This document shows positions 5,979 through 13,419 of a stretch of 30,994 nt of DNA, piece after piece. Position numbers and translations under genes: made by a program. This stretch comes from Candidatus Woesearchaeota archaeon (lineage in GTDB: Archaea; Nanobdellota; Nanobdellia; Woesearchaeales; SM23-78), in NCBI GenBank assembly GCA_016933095.1, contig JAFGBP010000017.1, positions 1 through 30,994 on the forward strand. The letters are read 5' to 3'. Positions within the stretch are counted from its first letter, which is position 1; each line of letters opens with the position of its first letter. The notes under the pieces are model-generated. The model was not told where the DNA came from, did not search any database, and saw nothing but the letters and a program-made list of their open reading frames with translations.

Positions 5979-7409
5979 ATGCCTGCTGAAAAAACCAACC
6001 AAGATGTTGAATGCGTCCCAGAGACGACAGGATACTGTGCGGCCTACGATCTTGTCGACAAAGAGCATCTGCTCTACAAGGCCAAGCCAGGCATCTCCGA
6101 GGACCTCGTCCGGGAGATCTCGAAGTCCAAGGGCGAGCCGGAGTGGATGCTGAAGACGCGGCTCGAGGGTCTGAAAGCCTTCCACGAACTATCTATGCCG
6201 AGTTGGGGTCCTGACCTCTCAGACCTAGACGTATCAAAAATTCATCTCTTCCTGAGGCCCGATGCCAAGAAGAATGCCTCTGACTGGAGCGAGGTGCCTG
6301 AGGACATCAAGAAGACGTATGCCAGGCTCGGACTCTTGCAGGCAGAGAAAGAAAACCTGTCGGGCCTGGGCGCCCAGTATGAGAGCGAGGTCGTCTATCG
6401 CAGGCTGAAAAGCAAGTGGGTAGAGCAGGGAGTGATCTTCATGAGCACTGATGAGGCGGTCCAGCAGTTTCCTGAAATGGTGAGGAAGTATTTCATGACG
6501 ACCTGCGTTCCAGTAAGGCTTCACAAGTTCTCAGCCCTTCACGCGGCGCTGTGGAGCGGGGGTACTTTCATATACGTGCCAAAAGGGGTAAAAGTGAACA
6601 TTCCTCTTCACTCCTACTTTCGTATGAATGCCAGGAAGGGAGGCCAGTTCGAGCACACCCTAATCATAGTCGATGAGGGTGCTGAGGTGCAGTATATTGA
6701 AGGATGCAGCGCGCCGAGCTACCCTGAATATTCTCTTCATTCCGGCTGCATAGAGATCCACGTGCTGAAAGGCGGGAGGGCAAGGTTCAGCAGTATTGAG
6801 AACTGGAGCAAGAACACTTACAGCTTCAATACTGTGCGCGCCGTGGTTCACGACGGGGGCCTTATTGAGTGGGTGAGCGGGAGCCTGGGATCAAAGACTT
6901 TGATGCTATACCCTTGTAGCTTGCTGGTTGGAAACAACTCAAAATCGCACTACCTCGGCATTGCTTACGCTGGCAAGGGGCAGCACAAGGACGCGGGCTG
7001 CAAGGTTTATCACGTGGGGAAGAACACCAGCTCCACCATTGTCTCCAAGTGCATCTGTAAGGACGGCGGAGTTGGAGGTTATCGTGGATTGGTAAACGTT
7101 AAGGAAGGCGCATTGTATGCGAAGTCAAGCGTTAGCTGCGAAACCCTTATGATGGACGAGACTAGTAGGGCTGGCACTTATCCTGTCATGAAAGTCGCGG
7201 AGAAGAGCGCGACCGTTGCCCATGAAGCTACTGTGGGAAGGATCAGCGACGAGCAGTTATTCTACTTGATGAGCAGAGGAATGCCTAAAGATTCGGCAAT
7301 AGAGCTAATCGTCTCGGGCTTTGCAGAGCCAATTGCTAAGGAGCTGCCGCTTGAATACGCTGCCGAATTTAACAGGCTCATCGCGCTCAAGATGGAGGGG
7401 CAGGGATGA
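5979..7409 (+). CDS. sufB: Fe-S cluster scaffold protein SufB
   Basis: SufB is the scaffold of the SUF Fe-S assembly complex with SufC and SufD. Seen: SGGTFIYVPKGVKVNIPLHSY (given in part; residues about 200-220), QFEHTLIIVDEGAEVQYIEGC, DGGVGGYRGLVNV, the conserved Cys in SSVSCETLMMD (equivalent to the essential E. coli Cys405 region) and the terminal VAHEATVGRISDEQLFYLMSRG block. Length (476-489 residues) is normal. Starts at GTG 5940, ATG 5964 and ATG 5979 are all in frame; I prefer 5979 because AAGGG lies at a good distance. The stop overlaps sufD's ATG (ATGA). No cysteine desulfurase gene is in the window. Confidence 0.95.
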   Translation: MPAEKTNQDVECVPETTGYCAAYDLVDKEHLLYKAKPGISEDLVREISKSKGEPEWMLKTRLEGLKAFHELSMPSWGPDLSDLDVSKIHLFLRPDAKKNASDWSEVPEDIKKTYARLGLLQAEKENLSGLGAQYESEVVYRRLKSKWVEQGVIFMSTDEAVQQFPEMVRKYFMTTCVPVRLHKFSALHAALWSGGTFIYVPKGVKVNIPLHSYFRMNARKGGQFEHTLIIVDEGAEVQYIEGCSAPSYPEYSLHSGCIEIHVLKGGRARFSSIENWSKNTYSFNTVRAVVHDGGLIEWVSGSLGSKTLMLYPCSLLVGNNSKSHYLGIAYAGKGQHKDAGCKVYHVGKNTSSTIVSKCICKDGGVGGYRGLVNVKEGALYAKSSVSCETLMMDETSRAGTYPVMKVAEKSATVAHEATVGRISDEQLFYLMSRGMPKDSAIELIVSGFAEPIAKELPLEYAAEFNRLIALKMEGQG

Positions 7410-8671
7410 AAGCGGGTACAGGTGTAAATCGGGCCGAGGCTGTTCTTGATGAACTTGAGGACTCAATCCTCTTGAGACTCGGTACCCGCCTCCGAGAGGA
7501 GGATTGGGCTATGAAGGCAAGGCTTGAGTCCTTCAGGAGCTTGAGGAAAACTTCCTTTCCCAGTTTTAGATATGCTTCAGGAATCTTAGTGAAGCCAAAC
7601 TTCTCGCTCATCGACTTTAGCCAGCTCAGCCGATTCGTCCCTGAAACAGAAAGTGCCAAGATAGGCTTTATCGGTCCTGAAGAGATTAGTGTGATTAAAG
7701 GAACGCGGCTCAGCCAAATAGATGAGAAGACAATCTCCTTGTTTAGGGGCTTATCATACTCTGAGCAATCATGTGCTGGCCAGCCATCATGGTTTTCCCT
7801 TTTCAACGATGCCTTTGCCAATAGCTTCCTGCTTCTAAGAATACCTGCTGGCTTGAAGCTTGATCGTCCGGCAGTGGTCGAGATTGACGCGGATCACCTG
7901 CCGCAAATAACAAATATTTTCATCATAACGGGAACTGGTTCAAAGGCAAAAGTCTTCATTAAGAAACGCTCGCGCAAGGATGCTGAAGGCGGGAACTGGT
8001 ACTTCGGGCTTAACGTGAGAGTATTTGCTGGGGAGGAGAGCGAGCTTAGGATAATGAGCACCCAGCAGCTTGGTTTGGGAGTTGCTTTCTTTGAGGACCG
8101 GAAGGCGCACGTCTCAAAAGCCGCTGACGTTGAATGGTTCGACCTATCTTTTGGTGCAGGATATGCCAACAGCGCAGTACTTTCAAACCTCGCAGGCATG
8201 AATGCGAGGACCGGCATAAGATGCTTGTTCGCCGCCACCAACAATCAGAAGATAGATCTTTTCACGAGTGCAATCCACGCTGCCCCTCGAACTCGCTCTG
8301 ACATCCTGACAAGGGGTGTTGTGAATGAAGAGGCGAGAGCTCTTAGCAGGGGTTTGATAGTGATGCAGGAAGGCTCTGGAGGGTCTGAAGGGTATGAGAA
8401 GCAAGACACGCTTTTGCTATGCGACAGGTCAGAGGCCAACGCCATCCCAGAGCTCGAGATCAGGAACCATGATGTTAAGTGCAGCCACGGATCAACCGTG
8501 GGTCAAATAGAGTCTGACAAGCTGTTTTATCTGCTCAGCAGGGGGATCATGCTCGAGGATGCAAAAAAGCTTATAATCAAGGGGTACTTCGACTTTTTGC
8601 TGAGCGAGTTGAGCGCAGATGAACGCAGCCAAGCAACGGTTGTGCTTGAAGAAGCCCTTGTTGAAGTGTAA
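7406..8671 (+). CDS. sufD: Fe-S assembly protein SufD
   Basis: The 421-residue protein has a weakly conserved helical N-terminus and a SufD beta-helix core. The C-terminal block VKCSHGSTVGQIESDKLFYLLSRG carries the Cys and His used for cluster assembly at the SufB-SufD interface. It is more divergent than sufB, as usual. ATG 7406 overlaps the sufB stop by four bases, so SufB and SufD are made in step. Function: structural partner of SufB, needed for iron acquisition in studied bacteria; archaeal role inferred. Confidence 0.92.
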   Translation: MKAGTGVNRAEAVLDELEDSILLRLGTRLREEDWAMKARLESFRSLRKTSFPSFRYASGILVKPNFSLIDFSQLSRFVPETESAKIGFIGPEEISVIKGTRLSQIDEKTISLFRGLSYSEQSCAGQPSWFSLFNDAFANSFLLLRIPAGLKLDRPAVVEIDADHLPQITNIFIITGTGSKAKVFIKKRSRKDAEGGNWYFGLNVRVFAGEESELRIMSTQQLGLGVAFFEDRKAHVSKAADVEWFDLSFGAGYANSAVLSNLAGMNARTGIRCLFAATNNQKIDLFTSAIHAAPRTRSDILTRGVVNEEARALSRGLIVMQEGSGGSEGYEKQDTLLLCDRSEANAIPELEIRNHDVKCSHGSTVGQIESDKLFYLLSRGIMLEDAKKLIIKGYFDFLLSELSADERSQATVVLEEALVEV

Positions 8672-8736
8672 GGATGTGGATGATGTCTTAGGATGATTGT
8701 AAAGACTGAAAAGGTGTATAATATAAGGTGAATGAA

Positions 8737-9501
8737 ATGGTGTTTTTAGAGATAAAGAACTTGCACGTCTCTATCGAAGGAAAGGAAATATTGAAGGGGA
8801 TCAACCTGGTCTTGGAGCAGGGTAAGATCCACGCCATCATGGGACCTAACGGCTCTGGAAAGAGCACGCTGTCGAACGTGATCATGGGCAATCCAAAGTA
8901 CGAGGTGACGGGGGGAGACATACTCTTTGAAGGCAAGAGCATCTTGGGCCTCAGGCCTGACGAGCGTGCAAGGCTAGGTTTGTTCCTCTCATTCCAACAC
9001 CCAGAAGAGATCGATGGGGTCACGATATCAAACTTCCTCAGGACTGCCGTGAACAGCTTCCGGGAAGAAAAGGACAAGCTGTCGGTGTTGAAGTTCAAGA
9101 ATGCAGTCTCTGAGAAGATGAAGCTCCTCAAGATGAGCCCTGGCTTCCTGTCCCGGTATCTAAACAAGGGTTTTAGCGGCGGCGAGAAGAAGAGGACAGA
9201 GATACTTCAGCTATTGATGCTTGACCCGAAAGTCGCCATCCTCGACGAGACCGACTCAGGACTTGACATTGACGCGCTGAAGGTGGTGAGTGAGGGTGTG
9301 AACCATTACTTTAACGCGCAGACCAAGGACAAGGCAGTCCTTATAATCACGCACTACAAGAGGATACTGGACTATATTAAGCCTGACAAGGTATCAATAA
9401 TGATCGACGGCAAGATCGCCCTTGAGGGCATCGGAGACCTAGTGGATCATCTGGAAGAGAAGGGATATGGTTGGTTGCTTGGAGAAAACAGAAAAAAATA
9501 A
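8737..9501 (+). CDS. sufC: SUF ATPase SufC
   Basis: An ABC-type ATPase with Walker A GPNGSGKST, a Q-loop in LFLSFQHPEEI, signature FSGGEKKR, Walker B/catalytic AILDETDSGLD and the switch His in IITHYKR, all as in SufC, which powers SufBD conformational change. I choose ATG 8737 (254 residues) since GGTGA at 8727-8731 is a good ribosome site for it; the longer GTG at 8728 lies inside that site. Order sufB-sufD-sufC with a 65-base gap before sufC; no separate promoter is obvious there. Confidence 0.95.
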   Translation: MVFLEIKNLHVSIEGKEILKGINLVLEQGKIHAIMGPNGSGKSTLSNVIMGNPKYEVTGGDILFEGKSILGLRPDERARLGLFLSFQHPEEIDGVTISNFLRTAVNSFREEKDKLSVLKFKNAVSEKMKLLKMSPGFLSRYLNKGFSGGEKKRTEILQLLMLDPKVAILDETDSGLDIDALKVVSEGVNHYFNAQTKDKAVLIITHYKRILDYIKPDKVSIMIDGKIALEGIGDLVDHLEEKGYGWLLGENRKK

Positions 9502-9526
9502 AAACTTCCATCCCAATATTGGACTG

Positions 9527-9874
9527 ATGAAAGAAGCAATACTAAAAAAGGCAAGAGATTTCATAAAGAAGCCAGAATACGTCCTCGACTTGGAAGACTT
9601 ATCCGTGCTTTGGGTTTCTGAGAAGATGGCATCTTTAATAGGATATACTTCTGAAGAGATGATGAAACAGAGCGCCGTTGATTTTCTTGACGACTCTTAT
9701 ACTGTCGCTGAGAAAAGAAAAGCCACTTTGGTTACGATGGATAGGGAGAGAGGAATCGAGTCATACAATTTCAAGACCAAATCAGGCGAGACGAAGAAAG
9801 TAACATTTCATTATGGCTTGGTAGAGTACGAAGGCGGCTTCTATGAAGTAGGAGAGTTTGCAGAAGAAGAATGA
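9527..9874 (+). CDS. Single PAS-domain protein
   Basis: The 115-residue product is almost entirely one PAS domain: VLDLEDLSVLWVSEKMASLIGYTSEEM, then DFLDDSY, then a KTKSGETKKVTFHYGLVEYEGG sheet (listed by parts). There is no kinase or output domain, so it probably acts by binding another protein or a ligand. A run rich in A (about 9492-9505) inside the sufC 3' end is TATA-like and centred about 27 bases before ATG 9527, suggesting its own leaderless transcript. Link to suf is only by position. Confidence 0.75.
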   Translation: MKEAILKKARDFIKKPEYVLDLEDLSVLWVSEKMASLIGYTSEEMMKQSAVDFLDDSYTVAEKRKATLVTMDRERGIESYNFKTKSGETKKVTFHYGLVEYEGGFYEVGEFAEEE

Positions 9875-9888
9875 GTCTGAATGAGCCT

Positions 9889-10089
9889 TCATCTCTGCTT
9901 TGAATGAACTTCGATGAACTTTTCAAAGCTCCTGTCAAACGTCGCCTCGGCATCCGCTGGAAAACAGCAGGCTGGCAGCTCTCTCCTTGCGAGGTGATAT
10001 TGGAGGCATTCGCAGCACAAACCCTTCTTCTCGCACCCCAGGTACGAACAATTGCATCTCTTAATGTTTTCTGATTTTTGGCATTCCAT
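9889..10089 (-). CDS. DUF6485-like cysteine-rich small protein
   Basis: A 66-residue protein with pattern CNCSYLGCEKKGLCCECLQYH, then ELPACCFP and a helix ATFDRSFEKFIE. This matches the small Cys-rich DUF6485 family, known widely in archaea and bacteria but of unknown function; the cysteines suggest metal binding. It is convergent with the PAS gene and downstream, on the same strand, of the tRNA thiolase gene. No clear TATA box is seen. Confidence 0.8.
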   Translation of the reverse strand: MECQKSENIKRCNCSYLGCEKKGLCCECLQYHLARRELPACCFPADAEATFDRSFEKFIEVHSKQR

Positions 10090-10165
10090 TTTTGTATCAT
10101 CCCGCGCCTCTTTCGCTTCTCAGTCTGATTATGGCGCGGCTCCTAATGATTTTTTTGACGTCGGC

Positions 10166-11125
10166 TTAAAAATCATTTGCCAACTTAGAATGTATCTTCT
10201 CCTCAAGCAGGCACGCGTTGCACTTCCTCTGCGTAGTGGGCTCGCCGCACGTCTCGCACTCCCTCAGCTCTACGCTGCACCTGTACTTCCTCTTCAGGTC
10301 GGGCAGTATCTCAAGGAAAGAGTTGACGATGCCGTACTTGGCATTCGGGAGGATCTTGACGAGCTCGCTCAGCTGTCCTCTTATGAACCTTCTGAATGAG
10401 AGGTCGCTGTGAGGGCAAGGGTGATAGCTGAGCTTGAACCCTTTGAGCTTGGTGTAAAGCGTGGTCTCAGCCTCAGAGACGAGGTAGAGCGGCTTGATCC
10501 TCGGCACGAACTTGGTGTCTTGTTTTATGCCGGAGATGGGACCCATCTTAGCGTTGTGGGCCATGCTTCCCTGATAGACGTTCATGATAAAGGTCTGCGC
10601 CTCATCATCAAGGTTGTGGCCTGTGACAAGCTTGGTAGATTTAAGATTTCTGCTTTCGACGTTGAGCACCCTCCTCCGCAGGATTCCACACACGCTGCAA
10701 GGCCTCTTATTATGCTCTTTCAGCATGGTCTCTCGAAGCTGGTCCATTGTCTGGCCGTAAAGCTTCTTGAAAGAGAACTCGAACAGCTTGATGCCATGCT
10801 CTTGGCAAAACGCTCTTAGGCCGTCGATAGACACGTCCCTGTAGCCGTCGATACCTTCATCAATGGAGAGTGCGAAGCACTCGATCCTGTTCTTCCTGCA
10901 ATACTTGTCCACGAGATACAGGGCTGCAGTGGAATCCTTGCCGCCAGAGGCTGCAACGCACACGCGGTCGCCCTTCTCTATCAGCTTGTACTTCTCGATG
11001 GTCTTGTAGACCTTCATCTCGAAGTAACTTATGAAATGATTCCTGCAATAATGAGTTCCTTGATTGGAATAGACTGATTTCTTGGAGCACAAAGTGCATT
11101 TCGCTGTCTTGCTGGCTTTCTTCAT
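10166..11125 (-). CDS. TtuA/NcsA-type tRNA 2-thiolation enzyme
   Basis: A PP-loop ATPase of the TtuA/Ncs6 group (about 319 residues from ATG 11125). N-terminal zinc site C10-x2-C13...C27-x2-H30; PP-loop SGGKDS (60-65); cluster cysteines C143-x2-C146 in RPCSVCGILRR and C237 in YHPCPHSD; C-terminal zinc site CETCGEP...CNAC. Known members adenylate tRNA uridine (U34 or U54) and use a [4Fe-4S] cluster and a thiocarboxylate or sulfide donor. Which tRNA position cannot be told. The alternative TTG at 11203 adds a low-quality tail and is rejected. Nearby suf genes would supply its cluster. Confidence 0.92.
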   Translation of the reverse strand: MKKASKTAKCTLCSKKSVYSNQGTHYCRNHFISYFEMKVYKTIEKYKLIEKGDRVCVAASGGKDSTAALYLVDKYCRKNRIECFALSIDEGIDGYRDVSIDGLRAFCQEHGIKLFEFSFKKLYGQTMDQLRETMLKEHNKRPCSVCGILRRRVLNVESRNLKSTKLVTGHNLDDEAQTFIMNVYQGSMAHNAKMGPISGIKQDTKFVPRIKPLYLVSEAETTLYTKLKGFKLSYHPCPHSDLSFRRFIRGQLSELVKILPNAKYGIVNSFLEILPDLKRKYRCSVELRECETCGEPTTQRKCNACLLEEKIHSKLANDF

Positions 11126-11138
11126 CTTATTCTCTCCC

Positions 11139-11192
11139 TTGAGGCTAATCCTCAAAAGCAAAAGAGTGTGGTTCGGAGCAGATAGGCTGCTC
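11139..11192 (-). promoter_or_regulatory. Two adjacent hairpins in the thiolase mRNA leader
   Basis: A TATA-like element (GTTTTTTAAAG on the minus strand, about 11219-11229) predicts a start near 11197 and a 70-base leader. It contains two perfect hairpins of the same shape, each with a 6-bp stem and a 5-base loop: 11176-11181/11187-11192 and 11139-11144/11150-11155. The second lies just before the ribosome site GGGAG. Could control translation; could also be chance. Confidence 0.4.
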
Positions 11193-11263
11193 TGACAAGC
11201 CAACGTGAGCCAAGTGTCTTTAAAAAACTATCGACGAAACATTAATAAGAATGAGATTACAAA

Positions 11264-11455
11264 ATGCTCCTTAGAATGATGGGTTTTCAGCTCTTAGAGG
11301 ACAGGCTAGGCGGTGAAGAAGATGGTGACCCGATCCCTATCAGATTGGAAAAAGACCCTAAGCCGCGAGACGTCTACAAAGGAGAAGTTGACAAGGACCC
11401 ACTGCCCGAAGGCTATGAAAAAGACCCGCCATACAGGAATCCGATATACTCGTGA
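11264..11455 (+). CDS. Small acidic hypothetical protein
   Basis: A 63-residue frame, unrecognised, with a short hydrophobic start (MLLRMMGFQLLEDRL) and then a charged, proline-rich part containing repeated KDP units (EKDPKP, DKDPLP, EKDPPY). A TATA-like ATTAATAA lies about 25 bases upstream of ATG 11264-11279. The KDP repetition suggests that it is really translated, but there is no homology support. ATG 11276 or 11279 are other possible starts. Confidence 0.4.
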   Translation: MLLRMMGFQLLEDRLGGEEDGDPIPIRLEKDPKPRDVYKGEVDKDPLPEGYEKDPPYRNPIYS

Positions 11456-11475
11456 ATGGGACCTGCGGGCCTAAA

Positions 11476-11485
11476 GGACTCTGCG
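11476..11485 (+). repeat. 10-bp copy of the tRNA-Ala 3' end (possible att remnant)
   Basis: GGACTCTGCG here is identical, in the same orientation, to 21435-21444, the acceptor-stem 3' strand of the tRNA-Ala gene. It marks the left side of the AT-rich segment that ends at that tRNA. Ten bases is short, so this is suggestive only. Confidence 0.35.
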
Positions 11486-11505
11486 AAGGTGAGGGGTTGC
11501 GGTCA
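11483..11505 (+). repeat. Left copy of a 23-bp imperfect direct repeat
   Basis: Matches 13277-13299 at 21 of 23 positions (GCGAAGGTGA..GTTGCGGTCA common part). The two copies lie on either side of the HTH-nucleotidyltransferase gene pair. The rest of 11456-11636 holds no gene I can support. Confidence 0.55.
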
Positions 11506-11636
11506 GTTCTTGGTGGCGGTCGGAGTGAAGAGAACGTATCTCGGTTATTGGAGAATGTATTTCTGTTGTCGGATAGTGCGGTGCTGAGGACTGTTCTTTT
11601 AGTTCTCATTGAAACCAAAGGCGTCATTTAAAAACT

Positions 11637-11692
11637 ATTATTCCACTTATAATAGAAATATTTATAAATAAGTATTGTTTTAATGGAATAAT
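11637..11692. promoter_or_regulatory. Promoter of the HTH-nucleotidyltransferase pair, framed by inverted repeats
   Basis: A TATA box TTTATAAAT (11661-11669) is centred 26 bases before ATG 11691, so the transcript is leaderless. It sits between perfect 9-base inverted arms ATTATTCCA (11637-11645) and TGGAATAAT (11684-11692); the second arm covers the start codon. This layout fits self-repression by the HTH protein, as shown for AbiEi-type antitoxins. Confidence 0.55.
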
Positions 11693-12563
11693 GGAGCTTT
11701 CGTTGACAGAACTGAAAATACTTGAGAATATTGGAAAAGGTATTGTAGTGCCAAAAGAACTAGCGAGAGCTGTCAATAGAAGCGTGCAGCAAACAAGTTT
11801 ATCGTTAAGAAGTCTTGAAAAAAAAGAGATGCTGCTTAGGAAGAGGAGGCAAATTGATCTGAGCCAGAAAACTCATGTGGCTCTTCTGGTAAGGCAATTG
11901 GTAGTTCATCCCAACCTAAAAGAACTGCTCTCAGACTCTGGAATTGCCGTATTGACCGCTTCGTTGAATCCTTTGAACGTATGCGAAATCATGCAAAAGT
12001 CAGGATTTGGCAAGTCTATTGTCTATCGGAAAATAAAGCAGGCTTTCAACGTAAGCGTGATACGTAAGAATACTGGCAAATATTCTTTTAATGATGTTAT
12101 CTGGCCTGATTTAAAGGAATTTCTGGTTGAATTGAGGAATTATGAGCTGGCGGTAGATCCGAGACTTCCGCAAGATGGCGTGATATATTACAAGAATGAT
12201 TCTGAGATTTTATTCTCAACAATACAAGAAAGGGACGCGTCGCTAACAGCATTCTCCGCATACAAAGACTGTGGGCTCGAGATATATTCTCATGTAAATT
12301 ATTATCATCTTCCGAAAAAAACTCTATCATTAAGGGAGATTTTTCGGCATTCGTTATTTGTTGTGGAAACGACAAAAGAATACTGGGGAATACTGTATGT
12401 TGCACTATTCTACTTGAAGCATAAGAAATCATTAAAGGGAATTCATTCTCCCATTCTTGAACAACTTCACAAAGTGATCTGTGGCGAGAAGATAAAAGAC
12501 TACCCTGATTTAAGAGATATACAAGAGAAAGCAGAGCAATACAACATTAAGGTGCAAGAATGA
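11691..12563 (+). CDS. Winged-HTH protein, putative antitoxin/regulator of an AbiE-like pair
   Basis: The 290-residue protein begins with a winged-HTH (LTELKILENIGKGIVVPKELA..VQQTSLSLRSLEKKEML, residues 4-50) followed by a second HTH-like segment (NVCEIMQKSGFGKSIVYRKIKQ, about 95-117) and a C-terminal alpha-rich region. It overlaps the nucleotidyltransferase by ATGA. In AbiE-type systems the first gene encodes an HTH antitoxin that represses its own operon, and the second a nucleotidyltransferase toxin; that order is matched here. I do not see full sequence likeness to AbiEi, so the role is inference. Confidence 0.7.
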   Translation: MELSLTELKILENIGKGIVVPKELARAVNRSVQQTSLSLRSLEKKEMLLRKRRQIDLSQKTHVALLVRQLVVHPNLKELLSDSGIAVLTASLNPLNVCEIMQKSGFGKSIVYRKIKQAFNVSVIRKNTGKYSFNDVIWPDLKEFLVELRNYELAVDPRLPQDGVIYYKNDSEILFSTIQERDASLTAFSAYKDCGLEIYSHVNYYHLPKKTLSLREIFRHSLFVVETTKEYWGILYVALFYLKHKKSLKGIHSPILEQLHKVICGEKIKDYPDLRDIQEKAEQYNIKVQE

Positions 12564-13222
12564 TAAAAAGATCCGAACAGATCAAAGAATTATTTGAGGA
12601 AATAGGCTCTGCTATGAAAACAAAGGCAGTCATATACGTCATTGGCGGTGGCGTCTTGCTTATAAGAGGCCTGAAGCCAAGCACAAAAGACATTGACTTA
12701 GTTGTTGATAGCAAAGAAGACTTTGAAGAGGTGACGAATGCCCTTCGAAGAATAGGGTTCAAAGCCAAGAAAATAAACCGTCTTTACGAGCGATTTGACC
12801 TCGCATACCAATTGATAAGAGAAGATTTTCAAATCGACCTATTCTGCAAAAAAGTATGCTCAAAATTCCAGCTGTCAAAAAACATGAAGAAACGATCTGA
12901 AAAATTGTTTTCATTAGCTCAACTGAACGTGTTACTGTGCTCAAACGAAGACATCTTCCTCTTCAAGACAATGACGGAGCGGCCTGGAGACATTCCTGAC
13001 TGCGTAAGTCTTATACAAAGAGGCTTGGAATGGAACGCCGTGATTTCTGAACTGGAGCATCAAGTGAAAAGCTACGGAGAAGATGTCTGGGTGACTTGGA
13101 TTGGAGAGAGATTAGACCTCTTAGAAAAGCAAGGGCTAAACATACCGATAATGAAAGAAGTTGATGTTCTTCGGGAAAAATATTTTGATGACCTTGAGAA
13201 AAGGCAGAGAAAGAAAGGATGA
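12560..13222 (+). CDS. Nucleotidyltransferase, AbiEii/DUF6036-like putative toxin
   Basis: The 220-residue protein has a polymerase-beta-type nucleotidyltransferase core: VIGGGVLLIRGL (Gly29-31), TKDIDLVVD (Asp44, Asp46) and the third acidic residue in QIDLF (Asp93). The C-terminal half is helical. Such domains in AbiEii/MenA-type toxins transfer nucleotides, in some cases to tRNA 3' ends. Coupled to the HTH gene by a 4-base overlap, followed at once by a hairpin terminator. A housekeeping or resistance enzyme is less likely given this arrangement. Confidence 0.72.
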   Translation: MIKRSEQIKELFEEIGSAMKTKAVIYVIGGGVLLIRGLKPSTKDIDLVVDSKEDFEEVTNALRRIGFKAKKINRLYERFDLAYQLIREDFQIDLFCKKVCSKFQLSKNMKKRSEKLFSLAQLNVLLCSNEDIFLFKTMTERPGDIPDCVSLIQRGLEWNAVISELEHQVKSYGEDVWVTWIGERLDLLEKQGLNIPIMKEVDVLREKYFDDLEKRQRKKG

Positions 13223-13225
13223 AAT

Positions 13226-13263
13226 TTACCCTTTAAAATCAAACTCTAAAAATTAAAGGGTAA
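13226..13263. terminator. Hairpin after the nucleotidyltransferase gene
   Basis: Perfect 11-base arms TTACCCTTTAA and TTAAAGGGTAA with a 16-base loop begin four bases after the stop codon at 13222. Probably a terminator or mRNA 3' end structure for the two-gene module. Confidence 0.5.
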
Positions 13264-13276
13264 GAATTTATTATAT

Positions 13277-13299
13277 GCGAAGGTGATGCGTTGCGGTCA
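13277..13299 (+). repeat. Right copy of the 23-bp imperfect direct repeat
   Basis: Second copy of the repeat at 11483-11505 (21 of 23 identical). Directly after it, 13301-13314 matches 11291-11304 at 13 of 14 positions (CT.TTAGAGGACAG), so more than one short piece of the left flank is echoed here. The rest of 13300-13419 is AT-rich without a gene I can support. Confidence 0.55.
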
Positions 13300-13419
13300 A
13301 CTATTAGAGGACAGTCATATTTTCTGTTTTTGTTCTTTTGGTTTGTCTTCGAACATACTAGTGTCTTGTTTTTTCAATAAATAAAATGATGTCGGAGAAT
13401 GTGATGCTGTGTGGCTTTC

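Noticed and set aside
11126..11203. Longer start (TTG) for the tRNA thiolase
   Set aside because: The extension covers two hairpins and the ribosome site, and family members start near the zinc-binding cysteines.
11358..11627. Minus-strand 89-residue frame
   Set aside because: No family likeness, ribosome site or TATA box; it crosses the repeat and the small plus-strand gene.
13226..13263. Hairpin considered as one end of a transposon
   Set aside because: No matching inverted copy was found at the left side of the module; terminator is the simpler reading.
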